Below, in pieces: positions 1 to 7,931 of a stretch of DNA of 64,000 nt. Both the position numbers and the translations under genes were made by a program. This DNA is from Heterorhizobium halophytocola (GTDB taxonomy: Bacteria; Pseudomonadota; Alphaproteobacteria; Rhizobiales; Rhizobiaceae): assembly GCF_017873095.1 (NCBI RefSeq), contig NZ_JAGGJU010000019.1, forward strand, positions 1 to 64,000, read 5' to 3'. Under the pieces are notes generated by a model. It saw only the letters and a list, made by a program, of their open reading frames with translations. It ran no database searches and was not told where the DNA came from. Position 1 is the first letter of the stretch. Every line of letters starts with the position of its first letter.

Positions 1-93
1 CCGGCACCCGCCGCCCACCTCCCGCGCGACAGCCGGCACCGCCTCCAGGACACCCCACCGCCCCAGCTTCCTGCCCCCCGGGGCGTCTCGGAG

Positions 94-128
94 GGTCCCG
101 GCGCGCAAATGCGCCGGGGCCTTTCTTT
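94..128 (+). terminator. Rho-independent terminator of a gene upstream of the window
   Basis: An 11-bp stem (94-104 with 111-121, one G-U pair) closes a 6-base loop and is followed by a T-rich run (122-128). It faces left to right, so it would end a plus-strand gene lying outside the window. Bases 1-93 show no convincing gene end of their own. Confidence 0.7.
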
Positions 129-173
129 GTCAGCCCCTATATATAATGAGTGTGATTATCGGTTGGCCCTGCC

Positions 174-638
174 CTATTCGGCATAATCCACCGGCACCGC
201 CGCCCCGCTTTTCAGCGTCTCCATCGAGATGAAGGCCGAAACGTCGAACAGTTCGACGCGCTTCACCAGCCGTCGGTAGACGACGTCATAATGCTCGACC
301 CGCGGCAGCACGATCTTCAGCAGATAATCATAATTGCCCGTCAGCCGATGCGCCTCGACGATCTCGCCGAGATCGCTGATCGCGCGACGAAAGCGCTCGA
401 TCCATTCGTCCTGGTGGTGGGCGGTCTTGACCAGGGCAAAGACCGTGGTCGGCACGCCGACCTTGTCGCGGTCGAGCACGGCGACGCGCCTTGCGATATA
501 GCCTGCCTCCTCCAGCCGCTGAACCCGCCGCGAACAGGCCGACGGCGACAGAGATACCCGCTCGGCCAGCGCCTGAACCGGCATTTGTGCATCCGTCTGC
601 AACAACTGCAACAGGATGCGGTCGCGATCATCCAGCAT
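174..638 (-). CDS. Lrp/AsnC family transcriptional regulator
   Basis: This 154-residue protein has the usual Lrp/AsnC size and plan. An N-terminal winged helix-turn-helix occupies about residues 1-60 (D-RD-ILLQLLQ-DA, then LSPSACSRRVQRLEEAGYI), and an RAM effector/oligomerisation domain follows (HRLTGNYDYLLKI). Members bind amino acids and regulate amino-acid metabolism genes, often including a divergent neighbour. The ATG start has an AGGAG ribosome site 6 bases upstream. The gene is divergent from an amino-acid racemase, which is the likely local target. The effector is not known from sequence. Confidence 0.9.
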   Translation of the reverse strand: MLDDRDRILLQLLQTDAQMPVQALAERVSLSPSACSRRVQRLEEAGYIARRVAVLDRDKVGVPTTVFALVKTAHHQDEWIERFRRAISDLGEIVEAHRLTGNYDYLLKIVLPRVEHYDVVYRRLVKRVELFDVSAFISMETLKSGAAVPVDYAE

Positions 639-733
639 GACAATCTCCTTTTACCCGACAGAAAGCGACGCCGATCTGTTGCGCCGGAATAGCGGCGGAC
701 GCCTGGCGCGCGCCGTCCAGATGCAGGATCCGC

Positions 734-743
734 CAAAATTTTG
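734..743. promoter_or_regulatory. Possible Lrp operator in the divergent promoter region
   Basis: CAAAATTTTG is a perfect 10-bp palindrome in the 164-bp space between the Lrp-type regulator and the racemase. Lrp/AsnC proteins favour AT-rich palindromes with an A/T core, so it is a reasonable candidate site. The assignment is inferred from position and base composition only. Confidence 0.35.
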
Positions 744-802
744 CAAACATTTCCCGCCCTCTTTGCGCGATCATGCATCCCGACAGCAGCAAAGGAATCG
801 AC

Positions 803-1531
803 ATGAAGACCATAGGCCTGATCGGCGGCATGAGTTTCGAAAGCACGGCGGTCTATTACCGCATGGTCAACGAGATGGTGCGCGATCGCCTCGGCGGCAT
901 CGCCTCGGCCGAACTCGTGCTGCATTCCGTCAATTTCGCCGACATCGTCGCACTGCAGAAAAGTGGCCGCTGGGATCTCGCCGCCGACCGGCTGGCCCGT
1001 GCCGCCGAGGGCCTGGTACGGGCCGGTGCCGACTGCATCCTGATCTGCACCAACACCATGCATCTGGTCGCCGAAGCGGTGGAACGCCGCGCCGGCGTGC
1101 CGCTGCTGCATATCGTCGACGAGACCGCCCATGCCATCAAGGCGGCCGGCCTGCAGCGCCCCTTGCTGCTCGCCACCCGCTACACCATGGAGCACGGCTT
1201 TTATACCGACCGGATGAAGGCCCTCGGGCTCGACCCCATCGTCCCCGAGGAGCAGGACCGCATTTGCGTCCATGATGTGATCTTCGACGAGCTCTGCGCC
1301 GGCAGGGTGAACGGATCCTCGCGCGCCGCCTATCTCGCGATCATCGAAAAGGCCAAGGCCGCCGGCGCCGACTGCGTCATCCTCGGCTGTACCGAGATCT
1401 GCCTTCTGCTGGACCCGAACGACCTGCCGCTGCCCGGATTTGATTCCACGGCCCTGCACTGCGCCGCGGCGGCCCGCTTTTCCATGGCGGCCGAAGCGGT
1501 AACGGAAAAACAGGCGGTAGACGTCGGATAA
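803..1531 (+). CDS. Aspartate/glutamate racemase family protein
   Basis: The protein (242 residues) is a PLP-independent Asp/Glu racemase of the YgeA/RacD type, which uses two cysteines as acid-base catalysts. Both are visible: Cys82 in CTNTMH and Cys196 in GCTEI. The N-terminus IGLIGGMSFEST is the phosphate/substrate loop of the family. The chosen ATG has AAAGGA upstream; an in-frame ATG at 773 would add ten residues ahead of the conserved start. It is divergent from the Lrp-type regulator. Substrate (Asp, Glu, homoserine or broader) cannot be fixed. Confidence 0.88.
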   Translation: MKTIGLIGGMSFESTAVYYRMVNEMVRDRLGGIASAELVLHSVNFADIVALQKSGRWDLAADRLARAAEGLVRAGADCILICTNTMHLVAEAVERRAGVPLLHIVDETAHAIKAAGLQRPLLLATRYTMEHGFYTDRMKALGLDPIVPEEQDRICVHDVIFDELCAGRVNGSSRAAYLAIIEKAKAAGADCVILGCTEICLLLDPNDLPLPGFDSTALHCAAAARFSMAAEAVTEKQAVDVG

Positions 1532-1534
1532 TAA

Positions 1535-1547
1535 TTGACTCCGTCAA
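1535..1547. promoter_or_regulatory. Candidate operator of the MarR-GNAT gene
   Basis: TTGAC-TCC-GTCAA is a perfect 5-bp inverted repeat with a 3-base spacer, 40 bases ahead of the MarR-GNAT start codon. MarR proteins bind short palindromes in their own promoters. The left arm also resembles a -35 box (TTGACT), so binding would compete with RNA polymerase. Autoregulation is inferred. Confidence 0.45.
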
Positions 1548-1586
1548 CTATCCATAGGACAGAGTCCTCCAACGGAGGTCACTGCG

Positions 1587-2519
1587 ATGGCCGAATCTGT
1601 CATGCCCGAGCGCGCCATGCTGGAGGCCGTACGGGCCTTCAACCGGTTCTACACCAACAGGCTCGGCGTTCTGGCCCGCGACTATCTGGAAACGCCCTAC
1701 AGCCTGACGGAAGCGCGGGTGCTCTACGAACTCGGTGCGCGCCCGCAACTCTCGGCCTCCACCCTGATCGGCGAACTCGGTGTGGATGCCGCCTATCTCA
1801 GCCGCATCCTGCGCAAGTTCCGCAATGACGGTCTGGTCGAAACCCGGCCGGACCCGGCCGACAAGCGCAGCCAGATCCTGCAGCTGACCGAGGCCGGCCG
1901 GCATGTCCACACGGACCTTGCCCGCCGCGCCCGCCGGCAGATCGAGGGCGAGATCGAACATCTCGGCAGCGACGCGCGCCTGCATCTGCTGCAGGCCATG
2001 CGGGACATAGAGACATTGCTTGCACCGGCCTCGCCTGCCCCGCTGATCCTTTTGCGCCCGCACCGGGTGGGCGATATCGGCTGGCTCGTCGAGGCACAGG
2101 CGGCCGCCTATGCCCGCGAATATGGCTGGAACGCGAAATTCGAGGCGTTGATCGCCGAAGTCGCCGGACAATTCCTGGCCAGCTTCAACCCCGCCCGCGA
2201 ACACTGCTGGATTGCCGAGCAAAACGGTGCGCGACTTGGCTGCGTCATGGTCGCGGACGGCGGTGGCGCGGAGGCCAGATTGCGCCTGCTCTATCTCGAA
2301 CCGGCCGCCCGTGGCCAGAAGCTCGGGCGCCGTCTGGTCGAGGAGTGCATTCGCTTCGCGCGGCAGGCGGGCTACAGCACCCTGACGCTCTGGACCAATG
2401 ATGTGCTGACGGCTGCCCTTCGCATCTACCAGACGGCAGGGTTCCGGCTGGTCAAGCAGGAGGCCCACGCCCTGTTCGGCCCGCCATGCATGGGCCAGAC
2501 CTGGGTGCTCGATCTCTAG
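1587..2519 (+). CDS. MarR-type regulator fused to a GNAT acetyltransferase
   Basis: This is a two-domain protein of 310 residues. Residues about 1-145 form a MarR winged helix (AYLSRILRKFRNDGLVE, then RPDPADKRSQ in the wing). Residues about 154-310 form a GNAT N-acetyltransferase with the acetyl-CoA loop in ARGQKLGRRLVEECIRFA and the C-terminal Y-x-x-AGF motif. MarR-GNAT fusions are a known rhizobial architecture, and whether the enzyme modifies a small molecule or a protein is usually unknown. An inverted repeat just upstream suggests autoregulation. A GGAGGT ribosome site precedes the ATG. Confidence 0.88.
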   Translation: MAESVMPERAMLEAVRAFNRFYTNRLGVLARDYLETPYSLTEARVLYELGARPQLSASTLIGELGVDAAYLSRILRKFRNDGLVETRPDPADKRSQILQLTEAGRHVHTDLARRARRQIEGEIEHLGSDARLHLLQAMRDIETLLAPASPAPLILLRPHRVGDIGWLVEAQAAAYAREYGWNAKFEALIAEVAGQFLASFNPAREHCWIAEQNGARLGCVMVADGGGAEARLRLLYLEPAARGQKLGRRLVEECIRFARQAGYSTLTLWTNDVLTAALRIYQTAGFRLVKQEAHALFGPPCMGQTWVLDL

Positions 2520-2528
2520 GACAAGGGA

Positions 2529-2927
2529 TCAGCCGCTTGCCGCGTCGAAACGCTGACGTGCCGCCTTGACCTTCAGGTGGTTGTCATTGGCCCAGGTGAG
2601 CAGGCTTTCCAGCGCCGCATGCAGGGATCGCCCCAGATCCGTCAGGCTGTATTCGACGCTCGGCGGCTTGGTCGGAAATACGGCGCGCGCCACATAGCCG
2701 TCGCGCTGCAGGTCGCGCAGCGTCTGGGTCAGCATTCGCTGCGAGATATCCGGCACCAGCCGTTTCAGCTCATTGAACCGGTAGGGCTGGTCATGCAGCG
2801 CCTGCAGCAGCAGCGTCGACCACTTTCCGCCGATCTGGTCGATCACAGTGCGCACCGGACATTGCTCGAACGGATTGTCGGCCAGATAGCACTGCATCTT
2901 GCTGGAGAAATTCTGCGCGGCGGTCAT
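2529..2927 (-). CDS. HxlR family (winged-helix) regulator, probably redox-responsive
   Basis: The 132-residue protein matches the HxlR family: conserved CPVR-T-D-IGGKW at residues 23-35, then FNELKRLVPDISQRMLTQTL as recognition helix and PPSVEYSLTDLG in the wing. The N-terminal Cys23 in CPVR corresponds to the redox-sensing cysteine of QorR/HypR-type HxlR regulators; a second cysteine lies at 13. It is divergent from a QorB-like quinone reductase, the same pairing as qorR/qorA-type loci. Redox sensing is an inference from the cysteine and the neighbour. Confidence 0.88.
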   Translation of the reverse strand: MTAAQNFSSKMQCYLADNPFEQCPVRTVIDQIGGKWSTLLLQALHDQPYRFNELKRLVPDISQRMLTQTLRDLQRDGYVARAVFPTKPPSVEYSLTDLGRSLHAALESLLTWANDNHLKVKAARQRFDAASG

Positions 2928-2971
2928 CAGCCGGTTCCCTTCACGTAACCTTGTCCCGCAAAACTGCCTCC

Positions 2972-3021
2972 TTTACAGCATCGCGTCAATCTCTAAATAA
3001 GAGCAAGTCTCATATTGAGAC
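2972..3021 (+). promoter_or_regulatory. Promoter and palindromic operator between HxlR regulator and quinone reductase
   Basis: A plus-strand promoter is readable as TTTACA (2972-2977), a 16-bp spacer and TAAATA (2994-2999). A perfect palindrome GTCTCA-TAT-TGAGAC (3007-3021) starts where transcription would begin. A dimeric HxlR protein bound there would block the reductase promoter. The sequence is seen directly; the role is inferred. Confidence 0.55.
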
Positions 3022-3072
3022 CACTAACTCTGACCCGCGACAGGGACCTCCAGATCCCCAAAGGAACGCCTC

Positions 3073-3951
3073 ATGCCCAAGATTCTCGTCACCGGCGCTG
3101 CCGGTAAACTCGGCTCCCTCGTCATCGACGCCCTGCTGGCAAACGGTACACCGGCCACCGACATCATCGCCGGCAGCCGCGACCCTGCGAGGCTCGGCGA
3201 TTTTGCCGGCAGAGGGATCGAAACCCGCAAGGTGGATTTCGACGACGAGACCGGGCTTCAGGCGGCATTTGCCGGGGTGGACCGTCTGCTGGTGATCTCC
3301 ACCGACAGCATCGGCGAACCCGGCCGCCGCCTGACCCAGCACCGCACGGCCATCGCCGCGGCAAAGACGGCCGGCATTGGCCGCATCTTCTACACCTCCA
3401 TGCCGAAGCCGAAGGACAGCCAGGTGATCTTTGCGCCCGACCATCTGGGCACGGAGCAGGCCATTGAAGACAGCGGCCTTGCCTACACGATCTTCCGCAA
3501 TGGCTGGTACATGGAAAACCTTTTGATGACCCTGCCGCAGGTGCTGAAGGACGGCGTCTGGTACACCGCAAGCGCCGATGGGCGGAACGGCTATGTCTCG
3601 CGCGCCGACCAGGCCTTGGCGATCGCCGGCGGCCTTGCCCATCCGCCAGCCGAAAGCGTGATCTACACCCTGACCGGCGCCAGGGCTCTGTCCGTCGACG
3701 ACGTCGCCGCCGCCGCCGCGAAGGTCGTCGGCAAGCCGGTCAAGGTCGTGCAGCTCGACGACACGCAACTGGCAGGCGGCATGCAGCAGGCCGGTGTCCC
3801 GGAAGCGATCATCCCCATGCTGATGTCGTTCGAGCAGAACACCCGCGCCGGCGGGTTCGACATTATCACCGGCGACGTCGAATCGTTGAGCGGCAAGCCG
3901 CCGACGGATATCGAAAGCTTCCTCAGCGACAATCGGTCGGCGCTCGCCTGA
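3073..3951 (+). CDS. NAD(P)H-binding NmrA/QorB-like quinone oxidoreductase
   Basis: The 292-residue protein is an atypical short-chain dehydrogenase of the NmrA/QorB branch. It opens with the nucleotide loop ILVTGAAGKLGSLV, has VDRLLVISTDS where QorB proteins bind cofactor, and carries FRNGWYMENL typical of this group. These enzymes reduce quinones with NADPH or act as redox sensors. An AAAGGA ribosome site lies before the ATG. The divergent HxlR regulator and the intervening palindrome suggest induction by electrophiles or oxidants. The true substrate is unproven. Confidence 0.82.
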   Translation: MPKILVTGAAGKLGSLVIDALLANGTPATDIIAGSRDPARLGDFAGRGIETRKVDFDDETGLQAAFAGVDRLLVISTDSIGEPGRRLTQHRTAIAAAKTAGIGRIFYTSMPKPKDSQVIFAPDHLGTEQAIEDSGLAYTIFRNGWYMENLLMTLPQVLKDGVWYTASADGRNGYVSRADQALAIAGGLAHPPAESVIYTLTGARALSVDDVAAAAAKVVGKPVKVVQLDDTQLAGGMQQAGVPEAIIPMLMSFEQNTRAGGFDIITGDVESLSGKPPTDIESFLSDNRSALA

Positions 3952-4044
3952 CCTCTGCCGCCGGAAAGCCACGACACTGCGACCGGCATGTCCGGCCGCG
4001 GTCCTCACCGTCGCAAATGTCTATCCCCGCGACTGTTTGGTCGT

Positions 4045-4797
4045 TCACATGTCCTGGCCGCAGGCCCGCCGGAAGCGTCTCACGCTATCGGCCATGCCGT
4101 GCACCAGCGCATCGGCGGTCAGGCCATGGCCGATCGAGACTTCGGCAAGCGTCGGTATACGCGACACCAGCGGCGGCAGGTTGGCAACCGTGAGGTCATG
4201 ACCGGCATTGACGGCGAGGCCGGCGGCGGCGGCGGCATCCGCCGTGTCACCGAGCCGTTCGATCTCGGCATCGGCCCGGTCGCCGTCGTCATAGCAGCCG
4301 CCATAGGGACCGGTATAAAGCTCGATCCGGTCGGCGCCGATCCGCCGGGCGATCGCGACCGGCTCGGCCTTGCCGTCGCCATCGGCAAACAGCGAGACGC
4401 GCATGCCCCTGTTCTTCAGCCGGGCCACCACCGTCGTCAGAAAGGCCTCGTGCCGGGCAAAGTCCCAGCCATGGTCCGAGGTGGCCTGCGACGGATCGTC
4501 GGGCACCAGCGTCACCTGTTCCGGCTCGGTCTTCTCGCAGAGCGCCAGAAAATCCTCCGTCGGGTAACCCTCGATATTGAATTCGGCCTTGGGGAATTCG
4601 TCATCGATCAGGGCCCGCAGCAATGGCAGGTCGGAAAAGCGGATATGCCGCTGATCGGGCCGCGGATGGACCGTCAGTCCGGAAGCGCCGGCCTCGAGCG
4701 CGATCCGCCCGATCCCCGCCACATCCGGCCAGGGAAGATCGCGCCGGTTGCGGAGCATGGCGATGGCGTTGAGATTGACGGAAAGCTTGGCGGGCAT
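4045..4797 (-). CDS. pdxJ: Pyridoxine 5'-phosphate synthase PdxJ
   Basis: PdxJ condenses 1-deoxyxylulose 5-phosphate with 3-amino-2-oxopropyl phosphate to give pyridoxine 5'-phosphate, the last ring-forming step of the DXP-dependent vitamin B6 route. The 250-residue length fits. The motifs [26 protein letters not shown] (His44, Arg46, His51), FNIEGYP (Glu76) and a C-terminal SIGHGL loop are those of the TIM-barrel active site. The gene stands alone on the minus strand with no other B6 gene in view. Confidence 0.97.
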   Translation of the reverse strand: MPAKLSVNLNAIAMLRNRRDLPWPDVAGIGRIALEAGASGLTVHPRPDQRHIRFSDLPLLRALIDDEFPKAEFNIEGYPTEDFLALCEKTEPEQVTLVPDDPSQATSDHGWDFARHEAFLTTVVARLKNRGMRVSLFADGDGKAEPVAIARRIGADRIELYTGPYGGCYDDGDRADAEIERLGDTADAAAAAGLAVNAGHDLTVANLPPLVSRIPTLAEVSIGHGLTADALVHGMADSVRRFRRACGQDM

Positions 4798-5206
4798 GGC
4801 ATTCCCATTTCAGGTAGAGGACATTCTTCCCTTTAGGACAAATGGCCAATTCGCACCAGCGCCTTTGCGTCATCGGTGCCATCGGCCGGCGTGATCGGTG
4901 CGGGCCGGACCGGGCAGCGCCGCCCGCCCCTGCGGGCGCGAATCCGGCCCTCCTCCGCACGCATGTGGTAGCGGTGAGACACTATGGCGCTTTTCATGCA
5001 AAATCCTTTGCAGCATGGGGCATTCGGCCATATTCGCAGTTTACAAGCTCTGTCGGACACGCCTAAAATTTTTTCGATAGACGTCGCATGCCGGGGGGAA
5101 GCGGCACACAGCAACACAAAGAGACGAACCGCACGCGAAGGACGGCAGTCCGGCGTGGGCGTAGCGTGGTTCGCCCATCCTGGATCTGCGTCAAGGAGGC
5201 GGGAAT
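4798..5206. other. 409-bp non-coding gap between pdxJ and the MerR-LuxR gene
   Basis: The two flanking genes are divergent, so both promoters should lie here. I find no supported gene; open frames in this stretch lack ribosome sites and recognisable sequence. The clearest structure is the inverted repeat TGCAAA-ATCC-TTTGCA at 4997-5012, a candidate protein site. AT content rises around 5040-5080. Confidence 0.5.
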
Positions 5207-5950
5207 ATGGTTGGAGAGGGTACGCCTACCGGGATGAATGGCGCGCATGCGCCGCTTTTCTGCGCCCTGCAATACCTGCCGCAGATCGCCCTGCCGTCGC
5301 AAACGCCGGCGGCGCCGATCGCCATCGCCGAAATGGCCGAGCTTTTCGGCGTCACCCATCGGACATTGCATTTCTACGAGCAGAAGGGTCTGCTGACCTG
5401 CGGGCGAGACGGTGCGCGCCGCGTCTACAGCGACGGCGATGTGGCCCGAATGGCCCTGATCAGCCTTTGCCGCGATGTCGGCATGCCGGTCGCCGCCATC
5501 CAGGACCTGTTCGACGAATTGCTGAGCGCGGGCAGCTATGCGCAGGCCAATGCGATCTTCCAGCTGGCCTTGCGCCGCCATTTGGACGGGCTGGTCGTCA
5601 GCCTCACCACCCTCCAGCGGCAGGCCGAACAGATCGAATCGCTTCTCGACCTTGACATACCGCCCGCCCCCCAGGCGCCTCCCCCCGCAATCGACCTGTC
5701 GCGGCAGGAACGCCATTGCCTGGAGCTGATGGCCGAAGGCTATACGACGGTGCGCCTCGCCCATGTGCTGGAATTGACAAAACCGGATGTCGAAACGCTC
5801 GAGCGCACGCTGATCCGCAAGTTCAAGGCCCATAACCGGTTCCAGGCCGTGGCAAAGGCCGTGTTGCTGGGCTATGTCAGCACCCATGAGGGCGGCACGG
5901 ATGGCCGGGCGCAGGATGCGGCCCGCCGGCGGCAGATCTGGAACAGCTGA
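5207..5950 (+). CDS. MerR-type regulator with a C-terminal LuxR-type HTH
   Basis: The protein is 247 residues long with two apparent DNA-binding domains. Residues about 38-106 are a MerR winged helix (IAEMAELFGVTHRTLHFYEQKGL, then RRVYSDGDVARM). A helix follows, then a proline-rich linker (151-161). Residues about 163-224 read as a LuxR/GerE HTH: LSRQERHCLELMAEGYTT, LAHVLELTKPDVETLERTLI, RKFKAHNRFQAVAKA. The MerR part lacks an obvious metal- or drug-binding C-terminus. An AGGAGG sequence lies 7 bases before the ATG. No target is evident from the neighbours. Confidence 0.82.
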   Translation: MVGEGTPTGMNGAHAPLFCALQYLPQIALPSQTPAAPIAIAEMAELFGVTHRTLHFYEQKGLLTCGRDGARRVYSDGDVARMALISLCRDVGMPVAAIQDLFDELLSAGSYAQANAIFQLALRRHLDGLVVSLTTLQRQAEQIESLLDLDIPPAPQAPPPAIDLSRQERHCLELMAEGYTTVRLAHVLELTKPDVETLERTLIRKFKAHNRFQAVAKAVLLGYVSTHEGGTDGRAQDAARRRQIWNS

Positions 5951-6073
5951 GGCCGGGCCACGGCCAGCCCGCCCGCCGATTTGACAAACATCATATATGG
6001 CTAATTTTTAAGGAGACGGGTCGTCGGTGTGCAGGCTAGCATAGGCACGAACCGAACCAACCGACGGAAACCC

Positions 6074-6592
6074 ATGTCACAATTGTTCAGCCGCTACGCC
6101 ACGCCGTTCATCACCGGCCTTTTTCTCGTCTCCCTGATCTCCGGAATATTCCTGTTCTTCCATGTCGGCAACGCCGCCTTCCACGGCATGCATGAATGGC
6201 TGAGCATGGTGCTGATCCTGCCCTTCGTGCTGCATATCTGGCGGAACTGGCGCCCGTTCTGCAACTATTTCAAGCGTCTTCCGATGGCAGCCGCCCTCGC
6301 CGTCTCGATCGTTGCGGCGGTCGCCTTTGCCTGGCCGTCGCTCACCGGCACCACGACCGGCGGCCGCGGCGGCAATCCGGCCTTTGCCATGGCCGGCATC
6401 GTCACCGCTGCGACCCCGGCCCAGCTGGCGCCGATCATCGACAAGACGGAAGACGAGGTGATCACCGGCCTGAAGGCAGCCGGCTTCACCGCAGCCGCCT
6501 CGGACAAGAAGCTGGCAGAGATCGCCGCAGACTCCGGCAAGCCATCCAACGACCTGATGAGCGTTATCGCCGGCATGGGCAAGACGCGCTGA
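6074..6592 (+). CDS. DUF4405 domain membrane protein
   Basis: The 172-residue protein begins with a DUF4405 module: two transmembrane helices (about 11-30 and 38-58) carrying HGMHEWL and LPFVLHIWRNW, with histidines placed as in small cytochrome-b-like membrane proteins. A third helix (about 69-88) leads to a periplasmic or cytosolic tail that includes two helical repeats. A role in membrane redox chemistry is possible but not shown. The start is set at MSQLF; a GTG at 6029 would add 15 poor residues. A TTGACA box lies upstream around 5981. Confidence 0.72.
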   Translation: MSQLFSRYATPFITGLFLVSLISGIFLFFHVGNAAFHGMHEWLSMVLILPFVLHIWRNWRPFCNYFKRLPMAAALAVSIVAAVAFAWPSLTGTTTGGRGGNPAFAMAGIVTAATPAQLAPIIDKTEDEVITGLKAAGFTAAASDKKLAEIAADSGKPSNDLMSVIAGMGKTR

Positions 6593-6599
6593 CCTTGCG

Positions 6600-6619
6600 C
6601 CGGGGAGGTCCCTCCCCGG
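6600..6619. terminator. GC hairpin between convergent genes
   Basis: CCGGGGAG-GTCC-CTCCCCGG forms a perfect 8-bp stem with a 4-base loop in the 48-bp spacer between the DUF4405 gene and the helicase gene, which end toward each other. There is no U-tract on either side, so termination is plausible from position but not certain. Confidence 0.4.
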
Positions 6620-6640
6620 ACCACGGCACCTTGGCTTGGC

Positions 6641-7771
6641 CTATCGCACGATGGTCAGGGTTTCGGCGGCGCGTGTCACGGCCGTATAGAGCCAGCGCTC
6701 GCGGCTGTCGCGAAACGCATAGCTTTCGTCGAACAGCACGACATTGTTCCACTGCGAACCCTGCGCCTTGTGTACCGTCAGGGCGTAGCCGAAATCGAAT
6801 TCATCGTAGCGCTTGCGGGTATTCCACGGGATCTCGGTTTCGATATCCTCGAAGGCGGCCTTCAGCAGCTTGATCTTGGCCGCACCGCGATCGGACTCGT
6901 CTTCGTCCTCCGGCTTGATCAACAGGTTGATCCCCGGCTTCACCGTCTCGCGCGACGAACTCATCACCGTCCAGAGCGATCCGTTGAGCAGCCCCTTCAG
7001 CTGGTCGTTCCTGAGGCAGACCAGCTTGTCGCCGGCCTGCGGGTAGTCCTGAACGAAGCCCTTCAACTCGCGCAGCCGCTTGTTGTAGCGCCGCCGCGTG
7101 CGGTTGGTGCCGACCAGCACCTGGTCGGCGTCGAGCACCAGATCCTGCGTCACCTCGCTCTTCGAAATCACCTTGGCGGTGCCGTAGTCGCCGCGCATGA
7201 TCTCCTTGCCTTCGCGCACCTGCATGGCGAGATGGATGATCGGATTGTCACGCGCCTGGCGATGGATATCGGTCAGCAGATAGTCCGGCTCCTGCTCGGT
7301 AAAGAAACCGCCGCCCGACACCGGCGGCAACTGGCCGGGATCGCCGAGCACCAGGATCGGCGTGCCGAAACTCATCAAATCGCGGCCGAGGGCCTCGTCG
7401 ACCATCGAGCATTCGTCGATGACGATCAGCGCCGCCTTGGCAAGCGGGCTCTGCCGGTTGATCGCAAACATCGGCGACACGGAGGTCTTGCCCGTCTCCT
7501 CGTCCTCGACATGCTCCTCGCCGCGCGGGCGATAGATCAGCGAATGGATGGTCTTGGCATTCGAGGCGCCGCGCGAGCGCAGCACCTGCGCCGCCTTGCC
7601 GGTAAAGGCGGCAAACAGCACCTCGCCGTCGACATGCTCGGCGAAATGCTTGGCAAGCGTCGTCTTGCCCGTCCCGGCATAGCCGAACAGGCGAAAGACC
7701 GGCTGCTTGCCGTCCTTCAGCCATTTGGCAACAGCCTTCAGGGCCTCGTCTTGCTGCGGTGCGAATTCCAT
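6641..7771 (-). CDS. RecD-like SF1B DNA helicase / AAA ATPase
   Basis: This 376-residue protein is a compact superfamily 1B helicase related to RecD/TraI ATPases. Visible motifs in order: Walker A GYAGTGKTTLAKH, Walker B ALIVIDECSMVDE, motif III LVLGDPGQLPPV, and the C-terminal YALTVHKAQGSQW and WLYTAVTRA of the UvrD-C-2-like fold. It lacks the long N-terminal domain of true RecD, so it is unlikely to be part of RecBCD. The start is set at MEFAPQQDEALKAV, the conserved family start; an upstream ATG at 7849 would add unconserved residues. Confidence 0.88.
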   Translation of the reverse strand: MEFAPQQDEALKAVAKWLKDGKQPVFRLFGYAGTGKTTLAKHFAEHVDGEVLFAAFTGKAAQVLRSRGASNAKTIHSLIYRPRGEEHVEDEETGKTSVSPMFAINRQSPLAKAALIVIDECSMVDEALGRDLMSFGTPILVLGDPGQLPPVSGGGFFTEQEPDYLLTDIHRQARDNPIIHLAMQVREGKEIMRGDYGTAKVISKSEVTQDLVLDADQVLVGTNRTRRRYNKRLRELKGFVQDYPQAGDKLVCLRNDQLKGLLNGSLWTVMSSSRETVKPGINLLIKPEDEDESDRGAAKIKLLKAAFEDIETEIPWNTRKRYDEFDFGYALTVHKAQGSQWNNVVLFDESYAFRDSRERWLYTAVTRAAETLTIVR

Positions 7772-7884
7772 GCCCGCGACTTGGCAGGATTCTGCCACCC
7801 GCTGCAACCGAAAAAGAACGAAAGGGGATCGGATCCCCTGCCAAATCACGGTTCCTTTGATCGACTACACAGTTAAGCAACAAC

Positions 7885-7931
7885 TTGACTTTCGGCCTGG
7901 CCGGAATGATAGTTAACCACATGCCTAACTA
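7885..7931 (+). promoter_or_regulatory. Promoter and operator overlapping the ArsR start codon
   Basis: TTGACT (7885-7890), a 17-bp spacer and GATAGT (7908-7913) form a plausible promoter. A perfect inverted repeat TAGTTA-N10-TAACTA (7910-7915 and 7926-7931) covers the -10 box and the ATG at 7921. No ribosome site precedes the ATG, so the transcript may be leaderless. Autorepression by the ArsR protein is inferred. Confidence 0.5.

Noticed and set aside
3010-4008. A 332-codon frame antisense to the quinone reductase
   Set aside because: Shadow frame; the plus strand has the Rossmann loop and ribosome site.
4984-5655. A plus-strand frame overlapping the start of the MerR-LuxR gene
   Set aside because: It has no domain and the alternative frame has an AGGAGG site and clear HTH motifs.
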